Of a stretch of 5,606 bases of DNA, positions 1 to 5,606 are shown in pieces. The DNA comes from JBHEPS01 sp046261635 (GTDB lineage: Bacteria > Acidobacteriota > Thermoanaerobaculia > Gp7-AA8). The translations under genes and the position numbers were made by a program. Under the pieces are notes generated by a model, which did not search any database, was not told the origin of the DNA, and saw nothing but the letters and a program-made list of their open reading frames with translations. Every line of letters begins with the position of its first letter. The first letter of the stretch is position 1. Location: NCBI GenBank assembly GCA_046261635.1, contig JBHEOL010000133.1, positions 1 through 5,606 of the forward strand, read 5' to 3'.

Positions 1-1287
1 TCGCTCGAGCTCAAGAAGGTCATGGAAGACCTGCAGAGCTCGGAGAGCGCCGATCTCGAGGTTCTCGAGGACGAGGAAGAGCTCGACGTCGCGTCTCTGG
101 CGGAGGCCTCGGAAGAGGCGCCGGTCGTGAAGCTGGTGAACCTGATCCTCACCGACGCCATCAAGCGTGGCGCTTCCGACATCCACATCGAGCCGTACGA
201 AAAAGAGTACCGGGTGCGGTTCCGCATCGACGGCATTCTCTACGAGATCATGAATCCGCCATTGAAGCTGCGGGACGCCATGACCTCGCGCGTGAAGATC
301 CTGGCCAAGCTCGACATCTCGGAGAAACGCCTGCCTCAGGACGGACGCATCAAGTTGAAGATGCGGCTCAACGACAAGAACAAGGAGCTCGACTTCCGGG
401 TCTCGGTCCTGCCGACTCTGTTCGGCGAGAAGATCGTCCTTCGTCTCCTCGACAAGGACAACCTGATGCTCGACCTGACCAAGCTCGGGTTCGAGCGGGA
501 GTCGCTGAACCTGTTCGAAGAGGCGATCTTCAAGCCCTGGGGGATGGTTCTCGTCACGGGCCCGACGGGCTCGGGAAAGACGAACACGCTCTACTCGGCG
601 CTTTCGAAGGTCAACTCCCCCGAGGTGAACATCATGACGGCCGAGGATCCGGTCGAGTTCAACCTCCCGGGGATCAACCAGGTTCAGATGAAGGAGCAGA
701 TCGGGCTGAACTTCGCCGCGACGCTCCGCTCGTTCCTCCGGCAGGATCCGAACATCGTCCTCGTCGGCGAGATCCGCGACTTCGAGACGGCGGAGATCGC
801 CATCAAGGCGGCACTCACCGGCCATCTCGTGCTCTCGACTCTCCACACCAACGACGCCCCCTCGACGATCAACCGTCTGATGAACATGGGGATCGAGCCG
901 TTCCTGGTCGCGACCTCGGTTCACCTGATCGCGGCGCAGCGGCTGGTGCGGCGCGTCTGCGCCGGCTGCAAGGAAGAGGTCGAGATGGCTCCGGGGGCCC
1001 TGGTCAACCTCGGCTACAAGGACGAAGAGGTCGGAACCTTCAAGGTGTTCAAGGGGCGGGGCTGCGAAAAATGCAACAATACGGGGTACAAGGGACGGGT
1101 CGGCCTGATCGAGGTCATGGCCATCAGTGACGAGATCCGCGAGATGATTCTCTCCGGCGCCTCGGCGATCGAGATCCGCCGGAAGGCGATCGAGTCGGGG
1201 ATGATTACCTTGCGCCGGTCCGGTTTGACTAAAATCATGGCTGGCGTGACCACGATCGAAGAAGTCGTTCGCGAGACGGTGCTCTGA
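1..1287 (+). CDS. pilB: Type IV pilus extension ATPase PilB (GspE family), 5'-truncated by the window edge
   Basis: PilB is the cytoplasmic hexameric ATPase that powers pilin polymerisation through the platform protein PilC. The reading frame is open from base 1, so the gene starts upstream; the ATG at 22 is internal. 428 codons are visible and, against a usual length near 560-570 residues, roughly 140 N-terminal residues are missing. Fragment residues 1-40 are a strongly acidic linker (LEVLEDEEELD), followed by the N2 domain with ASDIHIEPYEKEYRVRFRIDG. The ATPase domain carries Walker A GPTGSGKT (residues 187-194), Asp box AEDPVEF (214-220), Walker B NIVLVGE (251-257) and a His box with H275 and H282. 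Two CxxC pairs (C320/C323 and C355/C358) form the zinc-binding tetracysteine motif typical of PilB/GspE and absent from PilT. GspE of a type II secretion system is the alternative, but the pilT, pilC and pilS neighbours favour PilB. All catalytic motifs are intact. Confidence 0.96.
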   Translation, partial: SLELKKVMEDLQSSESADLEVLEDEEELDVASLAEASEEAPVVKLVNLILTDAIKRGASDIHIEPYEKEYRVRFRIDGILYEIMNPPLKLRDAMTSRVKILAKLDISEKRLPQDGRIKLKMRLNDKNKELDFRVSVLPTLFGEKIVLRLLDKDNLMLDLTKLGFERESLNLFEEAIFKPWGMVLVTGPTGSGKTNTLYSALSKVNSPEVNIMTAEDPVEFNLPGINQVQMKEQIGLNFAATLRSFLRQDPNIVLVGEIRDFETAEIAIKAALTGHLVLSTLHTNDAPSTINRLMNMGIEPFLVATSVHLIAAQRLVRRVCAGCKEEVEMAPGALVNLGYKDEEVGTFKVFKGRGCEKCNNTGYKGRVGLIEVMAISDEIREMILSGASAIEIRRKAIESGMITLRRSGLTKIMAGVTTIEEVVRETVL

Positions 1288-1303
1288 GAAGCGCCGCGAA
1301 ACT

Positions 1304-1307
1304 GGAG
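1304..1307 (+). promoter_or_regulatory. Ribosome binding site of pilT
   Basis: GGAG lies 5 bases before the ATG at 1313, within the 25-base gap after the pilB stop codon. It supports that start, and there is no room for a separate promoter, which fits co-transcription with pilB. Confidence 0.7.
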
Positions 1308-1312
1308 TTCCG

Positions 1313-2443
1313 ATGGCTCAGGTAACCCTTCACCAGCTTCTGAAAACCATGGTCGAGCGAGGCGGCTCGGACCTGCACATCACCACCAACTCCGCCCCGC
1401 AGATCCGCGTGGACGGGAAGCTCTCGCCGCTCGATCTCCCGACGCTCAGCGCGCCGGAGACCAAGCAGCTCGTTTACTCGGTTCTCACCGACGCCCAGAA
1501 GCACCGGTTCGAGGAGAACCTGGAGCTCGACTTCTCGTTCGGGATCAAGGGGCTCGCGCGCTTCCGCGCGAACATCTTCAACCAGCGGGGGGCGACGGCG
1601 GCGGTTTACCGGCAGATCCCGTATGAGATCCTCGGATTCAAGGAGCTGGGGCTGCCGGCGGTGGTCGAAGAGATCTGCGCGCGACCGCGCGGGCTGGTCC
1701 TGGTGACCGGGCCGACGGGGTCGGGCAAGTCGACGACCCTGGCCGCGATGATCGACAAGATCAACCGCGAGCGCCACGAGCACATCATCACGATCGAGGA
1801 TCCGGTCGAGTTCCTGCACAGCCACAAGAGCTGCATCGTGAACCAGCGCGAGCTGCACGCCGACACGCATTCGTTCACGAACGCGCTGCGGTCCGCGCTC
1901 CGCCAGGATCCCGACGTGGTGCTGATCGGTGAGATGCGCGACCTCGAGACGATCGAGTCCGCTCTGCGGATCGCGGAGACGGGCCATCTCACGTTCGGCA
2001 CGCTCCACACGAACTCGGCCGCCCAGACGATCAACCGCGTGGTGGACGTTTTTCCCGCTCACCAGCAGCCGCAGATCCGCGCGCAGCTCTCGTTCGTTCT
2101 CGAAGGCATCCTCTGCCAGTCGCTCCTTCCGCGGGCGAACGGCAAGGGGCGCGTGATGGCGATGGAGATTCTGGTTCCGAATGCCGCGATCCGGAATCTG
2201 ATCCGCGAAGACAAGGTCCATCAGATCTACTCCATGATGCAGACGGGGCAGGCCAAGTACGGTATGCAGACGTTCAATCAAGCTCTGGCGACGCTCTACT
2301 TCCGCAAGATGATCACCCTGCAGACGGCGCTTAGCCGTTCGTCGAACCCCGACGAGTTGCAGGAGATGATCGCTCGCGGAGCGGGAATGCTGGGCCAGGG
2401 GCAAGGGGCCACGGGCCCGGCAGGGGCCAGGCGCCCGTCCTGA
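1313..2443 (+). CDS. pilT: Type IV pilus retraction ATPase PilT
   Basis: PilT is the hexameric motor that depolymerises pili and drives twitching motility. The protein has 376 residues, slightly long for a family usually near 345-370. An N-terminal PAS-like domain (GGSDLHIT, residues 17-24) precedes the RecA-like core with Walker A GPTGSGKST (133-141), Asp box IEDPVEF (161-167), Walker B DVVLIGE with catalytic E207, and His box HLTFGTLHTNSA (225-236). The AIRNLIRE motif (292-299), known to be needed for retraction in PilT, is intact, which argues for a true PilT rather than PilU. There is no tetracysteine zinc motif, unlike PilB. The start at 1313 has GGAG 5 bases upstream. Oddity: the last 16 residues (361-376, GQGQGATGPAGARRPS) are low-complexity and are encoded by a degenerate 7-bp DNA repeat related to that at the end of pilS, so they are probably an acquired extension rather than part of the folded motor. 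The gene lies 25 bases after pilB and 22 bases before pilC. Confidence 0.97.
   Translation: MAQVTLHQLLKTMVERGGSDLHITTNSAPQIRVDGKLSPLDLPTLSAPETKQLVYSVLTDAQKHRFEENLELDFSFGIKGLARFRANIFNQRGATAAVYRQIPYEILGFKELGLPAVVEEICARPRGLVLVTGPTGSGKSTTLAAMIDKINRERHEHIITIEDPVEFLHSHKSCIVNQRELHADTHSFTNALRSALRQDPDVVLIGEMRDLETIESALRIAETGHLTFGTLHTNSAAQTINRVVDVFPAHQQPQIRAQLSFVLEGILCQSLLPRANGKGRVMAMEILVPNAAIRNLIREDKVHQIYSMMQTGQAKYGMQTFNQALATLYFRKMITLQTALSRSSNPDELQEMIARGAGMLGQGQGATGPAGARRPS
2391..2431 (+). repeat. Degenerate GGGGCYA heptamer repeat inside the 3' end of pilT
   Basis: The bases can be laid out as consecutive heptamers: TGGGCCA, GGGGCAA, GGGGCCA, CGGGCCC, then a 4-base break GGCA, then GGGGCCA and GG. 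The stretch GGCAGGGGCCAGG (2419-2431) matches 12 of 13 bases of GGCAGGGGCTAGG at 5420-5432 near the end of pilS. The repeat lies wholly within coding sequence and encodes PilT residues 361-373. Its units carry CCA or CAA where the pilS copy mostly has CTA, so no TAG stop arises. G-runs at 2392-2394, 2398-2401, 2405-2408 and 2413-2415, with 3-4 base loops, fit a G-quadruplex pattern. Confidence 0.65.
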
Positions 2444-2453
2444 TCGGGGCCTG

Positions 2454-2460
2454 AGGAGGT
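2454..2460 (+). promoter_or_regulatory. Strong Shine-Dalgarno of pilC
   Basis: AGGAGGT is a near-complete match to the anti-Shine-Dalgarno sequence, 5 bases before the ATG at 2466. It fixes the pilC start and is the strongest ribosome binding site in the window. Confidence 0.9.
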
Positions 2461-2465
2461 GAAGG

Positions 2466-3668
2466 ATGCCGACATTCGAGTGGAAGGGTCGCGGGCGTGG
2501 AGGGCAGGACCAGACGGGTGTTCTGGTCGCTGATTCGAAGGACGCGGCCATCGCGGTGCTCCGCCGCCAGCAGATCATCGTCACCGCCGTCAAGGAAAAG
2601 GGGAAAGAGCTCGCCTTTCCGAAGTTCGGCGGAAGCGTTCCTCCCCAGCTCATCGCGATTTTCACCCGGCAGTTCTCGGTCATGATCGACGCGGGTCTCC
2701 CGCTCGTTCAGTGCCTCGAGATCCTCGGGAGCCAGCAGGACAACAAGACCTTCAGGCGCGCCGTTCTTCAGATCCGTCAGGACGTCGAGACGGGCAACAC
2801 CCTCGCCGACTCGATGAAGAAGCACCCGAAGATCTTCAACGATCTCTACACCAACATGGTTGCGGCCGGCGAGGCCGGCGGTATTCTCGACACGATTCTC
2901 CAGCGTCTTGCGACCTACATCGAGAAGTCCGTCAAACTGAACGCCCAGGTCAAGTCGGCGATGATCTACCCGGTCGCCGTCATCTCGATCGCCGTTCTCG
3001 TGGTCGCCATCATTCTCTGGAAGGTCATTCCGGTCTTCGCGTCCCTGTTCGCGGGCCTCGGCGCCGAGCTTCCGATGCCCACCGTCGTCGTCATCGCCCT
3101 GTCGAACTTCATCGCTGACTTCTGGTGGCTGATCACGATCGTCATCGTCGGCGGCACCATCTTCATCCGGCGCTATCACGCGACCTACAAAGGCCGCCGA
3201 GTCCTCGACGGGATGCTGCTGAAGGCACCCATTCTCGGCATGCTTCTCCGCAAGATCGCCGTCGCGCGGTTCTGCCGCACACTCGCGACGCTGACCTCTT
3301 CCGGTGTGCCGATCCTCGACGGGCTCCAGATCACGGCCAAGACCGCCGGCAACGCCATCATCGAGGACGCGATCATGGCCGTGCGAAAGTCGGTCGAGGA
3401 AGGAAAGACCATCAGCGAGCCGCTCGCCGACACCGAGGTCTTCCCCTCGATGGTCGTCCAGATGATCGCCGTCGGCGAGCAGACCGGCGCACTCGATGCC
3501 ATGCTCTCGAAGATCGCCGACTTCTACGAGGACGAGGTCGATACGGCCGTCGCCGGCATGATGAAGCTTCTCGAACCGGTCCTCATCGCCTTCCTCGGTG
3601 TCGCGATCGGCGGCATCGTCATCGCCATGTATATGCCGATGTTCTCCCTCATCGGCCAGATCGGCTGA
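2466..3668 (+). CDS. pilC: Type IV pilus inner-membrane platform protein PilC (GspF family)
   Basis: PilC is the polytopic inner-membrane protein on which PilB and PilT dock and which is thought to pass motor rotation to the pilin subunits. The 400-residue length is normal for the family. It starts with a soluble segment beginning MPTFEWKG, common in PilC, followed by two homologous T2SSF domains at about 61-185 and 265-390. The internal duplication is visible: TRQFSVMIDAGLPLVQCLEIL (67-87) parallels CRTLATLTSSGVPILDGLQIT (270-290), and MVAAGEAGGILDTIL (131-145) parallels MIAVGEQTGALDAML (333-347). Membrane segments are apparent at about 168-190, 206-234 and 369-392. The protein ends MPMFSLIGQIG, the usual PilC/GspF finish. 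The start is fixed by a strong Shine-Dalgarno sequence. The gene is third in the pilBTC run, and an intrinsic terminator begins 10 bases after its stop. GspF is the alternative, excluded by context. Confidence 0.97.
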   Translation: MPTFEWKGRGRGGQDQTGVLVADSKDAAIAVLRRQQIIVTAVKEKGKELAFPKFGGSVPPQLIAIFTRQFSVMIDAGLPLVQCLEILGSQQDNKTFRRAVLQIRQDVETGNTLADSMKKHPKIFNDLYTNMVAAGEAGGILDTILQRLATYIEKSVKLNAQVKSAMIYPVAVISIAVLVVAIILWKVIPVFASLFAGLGAELPMPTVVVIALSNFIADFWWLITIVIVGGTIFIRRYHATYKGRRVLDGMLLKAPILGMLLRKIAVARFCRTLATLTSSGVPILDGLQITAKTAGNAIIEDAIMAVRKSVEEGKTISEPLADTEVFPSMVVQMIAVGEQTGALDAMLSKIADFYEDEVDTAVAGMMKLLEPVLIAFLGVAIGGIVIAMYMPMFSLIGQIG

Positions 3669-3678
3669 TCCGAATCCA

Positions 3679-3714
3679 GGGCGTCCGCGGCCTCGCGGAC
3701 GCCCGCTTTTTCTT
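3679..3714 (+). terminator. Intrinsic terminator after pilC
   Basis: The perfect inverted repeat GGGCGTCCGC (3679-3688) and GCGGACGCCC (3695-3704) gains an eleventh pair (G3689-C3694), leaving a GCCT loop. It is followed after two bases by TTTTTCTT (3707-3714). This is the classic Rho-independent layout on the + strand. It would end much of the pilBTC transcript before pilS. It is the clearest non-coding structure in the window. Confidence 0.9.
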
Positions 3715-3722
3715 CGACGTGA

Positions 3723-3740
3723 GCCGGCACCACGGCCGGC
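3723..3740 (+). other. Small inverted repeat in the pilS leader
   Basis: GCCGGC at 3723-3728 can pair with GCCGGC at 3735-3740 across a 6-base loop. It ends 9 bases before the pilS ATG and so covers the region where a Shine-Dalgarno sequence would sit. Such short GC palindromes arise by chance in G+C-rich DNA; a regulatory role is only a possibility. Confidence 0.35.
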
Positions 3741-3749
3741 CGAGTACCC

Positions 3750-5438
3750 ATGACGATCATCGCGGCCCCCCAGTCGGATCCCAGGATGCTGATCGCGATC
3801 CGCGTCGTCATCATTACCTCTCTCGTCCTCGCTGCCCTCATCATCCAGTTCACCGCTCCGCTCGAGATCGTCCTCCCGATCAACTATCTCTACCTCGTCG
3901 CAGGCGTCTGCTACGTCCTCACGATCGTCTACATCACCATCGTCAGGCTCATCGAGAACGTCGCGGTCAACTTCTACGTCCAGTTCGCGGGCGACGTCTT
4001 CGTCATCACGATGCTGGTGTACTTCACCGGCGGCCTCGACTCCCCCTTCTCGTTTCTCTATCTCGTCACCATCATCACCGCCTCGATGATTCTCTACCGG
4101 CAGGGTGGCCTGGTCACCGCCTCCGGGAGCGTCATCCTCTACGCCGGCCTCGTCGACCTGATGTACTACGGCTTTCTTCCTCCTCCCCCCCAGAGCTTCT
4201 TTTCCTCGCCGCTCTGGAGCCCGGTGAGGCTCTACCTCAACCTCGCCACCAACATCGCCGGCTTTTACGCAACCGCACTGCTGACTTCCTACGTCTCGGA
4301 GAAACTACGCCGCACCTCGGAGGAGCTGTCGGTCAACCGGCACAACCTCGCCGAGCTCAGGGCTCTGAACGAGAACGTCGTCGCCTCCATCCCCTCCGGC
4401 CTCCTCACGATCGACAATGACGGACGCATCACCTTCATCAACCCCGCGGCCTGCGAGATCCTCGCGCTGCGCCCGGAGGATGCGATCGGGAAATCCCTGT
4501 CCGACCTGGCCCTGCTCGAAAAGGGGACCTTCGAGCCCGCCGCCTCCCGCCTCGGTGACGAGCGCGTCGTTCGCGGCGAGATCGACACCCCCCTCACCAC
4601 CGGGGAGACCGTCCGCCTGGGATACTCGCTCAGCCGCCTTTTCTCGCTCGAGGGCGACCCCTCCGGCTTCACCTACATCTTCCAGGATCTGACCGAGATG
4701 AAGAAGCTCGAGGCGCAACTCCGGATGAAGGACCGGATGGCCGCCGTCGGCGAGCTCTCGGCCGGCATCGCCCACGAGATCCGCAACCCGCTCGCCGCCA
4801 TCGCCGGTTCCGTCCAGGTGCTCGCCAGAAGCGTGACCGCCTCCTCCCAGGAGCAGCGGCTCATGTCGATCGTCCTCAAGGAATCGGAACGCCTCAACAA
4901 GACGATCGCCGACTTCCTCCGCTTCGTGAAGCCGCACGAGAAGCGGGAGGCGGAATTCGACATCGCCGCCAGCCTGATCGAAACCCTCGAGCTGCTTTCG
5001 AATTCTCCCGAGGTCGGCGAAGACAAGTCGATCCACTGGACCGTCGATCCTTCGAGCTACATGTTTCGCGGCGATCAGGACCAGATGAAGCAGGTGTTCT
5101 GGAATCTCGCGCGCAATGCCCTCCAGGCGATGCCCGGCGGCGGGGTGCTCGAGGTTCACGCCGTCGTCGACCGGGAGCATTACCGCATCCGTTTTTCCGA
5201 TGAGGGGAAGGGGATGACCGCTTCCGAGCGCCGCGCTCTGTTCCAGCCTTTCCGGACCAGCTTTCCCTCCGGGACCGGTCTCGGGATGGCGATCTCCTAC
5301 AGGATCATCCAGGAGCACTCGGGAACCATCGAGGTCGACAGCGTCCCGGGACAGGGCACCTCGATCGTCGTCGCCCTGCCGACGGGTGCGCGGCGGGAAC
5401 GGGAGGCCGAGCGGATAGAGGCAGGGGCTAGGGACTAG
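3750..5438 (+). CDS. pilS: Membrane sensor histidine kinase PilS
   Basis: PilS is the inner-membrane kinase of the PilS-PilR two-component system, which controls pilin transcription through the sigma-54 activator PilR. The 562-residue protein has about six hydrophobic membrane segments (roughly 13-33, 46-68, 75-93, 100-117, 120-141, 160-182), then a charged helix (183-206) and a PAS domain (about 207-315, NENVVASIPSGLLTIDNDG onward). The HisKA domain contains AHEIRNPLAAI with phospho-acceptor H342. The HATPase domain has an N box around N456 (WNLARNALQAMP), G1 box DEGKGM (484-489) and G2 box GTGLGMAIS (508-516). All catalytic boxes are intact. An in-frame TGA at 3720, with no start codon between it and 3750, makes ATG 3750 the earliest start; only a weak GAG lies ahead of it, and ATG 3786 (M13) is an alternative. 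The last codons (AGARD) and the TAG stop lie in a G-rich heptamer repeat. An NtrB/AtoS-type kinase is possible by sequence alone; adjacency to pilBTC favours PilS. Confidence 0.92.
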   Translation: MTIIAAPQSDPRMLIAIRVVIITSLVLAALIIQFTAPLEIVLPINYLYLVAGVCYVLTIVYITIVRLIENVAVNFYVQFAGDVFVITMLVYFTGGLDSPFSFLYLVTIITASMILYRQGGLVTASGSVILYAGLVDLMYYGFLPPPPQSFFSSPLWSPVRLYLNLATNIAGFYATALLTSYVSEKLRRTSEELSVNRHNLAELRALNENVVASIPSGLLTIDNDGRITFINPAACEILALRPEDAIGKSLSDLALLEKGTFEPAASRLGDERVVRGEIDTPLTTGETVRLGYSLSRLFSLEGDPSGFTYIFQDLTEMKKLEAQLRMKDRMAAVGELSAGIAHEIRNPLAAIAGSVQVLARSVTASSQEQRLMSIVLKESERLNKTIADFLRFVKPHEKREAEFDIAASLIETLELLSNSPEVGEDKSIHWTVDPSSYMFRGDQDQMKQVFWNLARNALQAMPGGGVLEVHAVVDREHYRIRFSDEGKGMTASERRALFQPFRTSFPSGTGLGMAISYRIIQEHSGTIEVDSVPGQGTSIVVALPTGARREREAERIEAGARD

Positions 5439-5453
5439 GGGCCAGGGGCTAGG
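5424..5453 (+). repeat. GGGGCTA heptamer tandem repeat over the pilS stop
   Basis: Four tandem heptamers are present: GGGGCTA (5424-5430), GGGACTA (5431-5437), GGGGCCA (5438-5444) and GGGGCTA (5445-5451), followed by GG. The TAG formed between the second and third units (5436-5438) is the pilS stop codon. The four G-runs separated by 3-4 bases form a textbook G-quadruplex pattern on the + strand. A diverged relative lies in the 3' end of pilT. Confidence 0.85.
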
Positions 5454-5456
5454 AAA

Positions 5457-5484
5457 GGCAGAAGGCAGAAGGCAGAAGGCAGAA
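5457..5484 (+). repeat. GGCAGAA tandem repeat, four perfect copies
   Basis: GGCAGAA is repeated four times exactly, at 5457, 5464, 5471 and 5478. It begins three bases after the GGGGCTA array and has the same 7-bp period but an unrelated unit. No ORF uses it. The sequence just after it holds a pair of AAAGTCA words (5487-5493 and 5499-5505), spaced 12 bases apart. Confidence 0.9.
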
Positions 5485-5514
5485 GTAAAGTCAAAACCAA
5501 AGTCACGAGGCCGC

Positions 5515-5582
5515 GTCATCCTGAGAGGCTTTCACAGCCTCTGAGGGAGCGCCGCGGGTTGGCGGGTGCGACCGAAGGATCC
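5515..5582. repeat. Palindromic intergenic repeat element (GTCATCCTGAG ... CGAAGGATCC)
   Basis: The segment opens with GTCATCCTGAG (5515-5525) and closes with CGAAGGATCC (5573-5582), whose AGGAT is the reverse complement of the ATCCT near the other end. Inside are a 7-bp perfect hairpin (AGAGGCT/AGCCTCT, 5524-5542) and a small CGCC/GGCG pair (5550-5553 with 5561-5564). The end words resemble intergenic elements that I recall as abundant in several soil bacterial genomes; this is recollection and the copy number here is unknown. A terminator role is unlikely because no T-run follows. Confidence 0.6.
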
Positions 5583-5606
5583 AAAATGGGCAGGGATCCC
5601 CGACAC

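Noticed and set aside
1..69. Three CTCGAG hexamers at the start of the window
   Set aside because: They fall in Leu-Glu codons (CTC GAG) of the acidic PilB linker; codon preference explains them.
642..1813. Exact 19-base match between pilB (642-660) and pilT (1795-1813)
   Set aside because: It encodes the shared Asp-box motif EDPVEF with the same preferred codons; protein conservation plus codon bias explains it, with no need for a DNA repeat or conversion event.
2428..2453. Imperfect hairpin around the pilT stop (CAGG/CCTG and CCCG/CGGG)
   Set aside because: It has only two 4-bp helices with an internal loop and no T-run, so it is not a terminator; it is too weak to claim as regulatory.
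1235..2683. Long open frame on the - strand (482 codons) opposite pilT
   Set aside because: It is antisense to an unmistakable pilT and its product is Arg/Leu/Asp-rich with no recognisable motif. Long antisense frames are expected opposite G+C-rich genes.
3125..4420. Open frame on the + strand (431 codons) spanning the pilC end and pilS start
   Set aside because: It is the shifted frame of both genes; the product is nearly all Arg, His, Asp and Pro and it reads through the terminator.
4305..5519. Long open frame on the - strand (404 codons) opposite pilS
   Set aside because: It starts in the repeat spacer, is Gly/Asp/Arg-rich with no motif, and lies antisense to a complete histidine kinase.
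5586..5606. ATG at 5586 as a possible start of a downstream gene
   Set aside because: It lies at the edge of the repeat element with no Shine-Dalgarno sequence, and only seven codons are visible.
5420..5606. CRISPR array
   Set aside because: The repeat units are 7 bp with no spacers, and the larger element is present once only.

Overview
The window is a G+C-rich, densely coded piece of a type IV pilus (T4P) locus, all on the + strand. It reads pilB (5' end outside the window) - pilT - pilC - terminator - pilS - repeat-filled spacer. This order matches the pilB-pilT-pilC-pilS-pilR(-pilA) arrangement known from Myxococcus and also seen in Acidobacteriota. High G+C, an acidic linker in PilB and the style of the intergenic repeats suggest an Acidobacteriota or Myxococcota-like organism. 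The repeats (GGGGCTA heptamers, GGCAGAA heptamers and a GTCATCCTGAG...GAAGGATCC element) make me lean to Acidobacteriota, but this is inference from pattern memory and not a proven assignment.

Layout: 1-1287 encodes the extension ATPase PilB without its N-terminal domain. 1313-2443 encodes the retraction ATPase PilT. 2466-3668 encodes the inner-membrane platform protein PilC. The three genes are separated by gaps of 25 and 22 bases, each with a Shine-Dalgarno sequence, and look like one operon. At 3679-3714 a GC-rich hairpin followed by a T-run forms a convincing intrinsic terminator. The sensor histidine kinase PilS (3750-5438) follows after a short leader holding a second small inverted repeat. 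The last 168 bases contain no gene, only short tandem repeats and a palindromic intergenic repeat; the expected partner pilR is not reached.

How the genes work together: PilB and PilT are hexameric motors that dock on PilC at the inner membrane, PilB driving pilin assembly and PilT disassembly. PilS is a membrane sensor kinase that would phosphorylate the sigma-54 activator PilR to set pilin expression.

The core machinery is ordinary and I see no undescribed system. The most interesting signal is a 7-bp G-rich repeat (consensus GGGGCYA) that occurs twice: as the spacer repeat that supplies the stop codon of pilS, and inside the 3' end of pilT, where it encodes a Gly/Ala/Gln-rich tail. Both copies have G-quadruplex spacing on the mRNA-like strand. 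No stretch longer than 300 bases lacks a gene.
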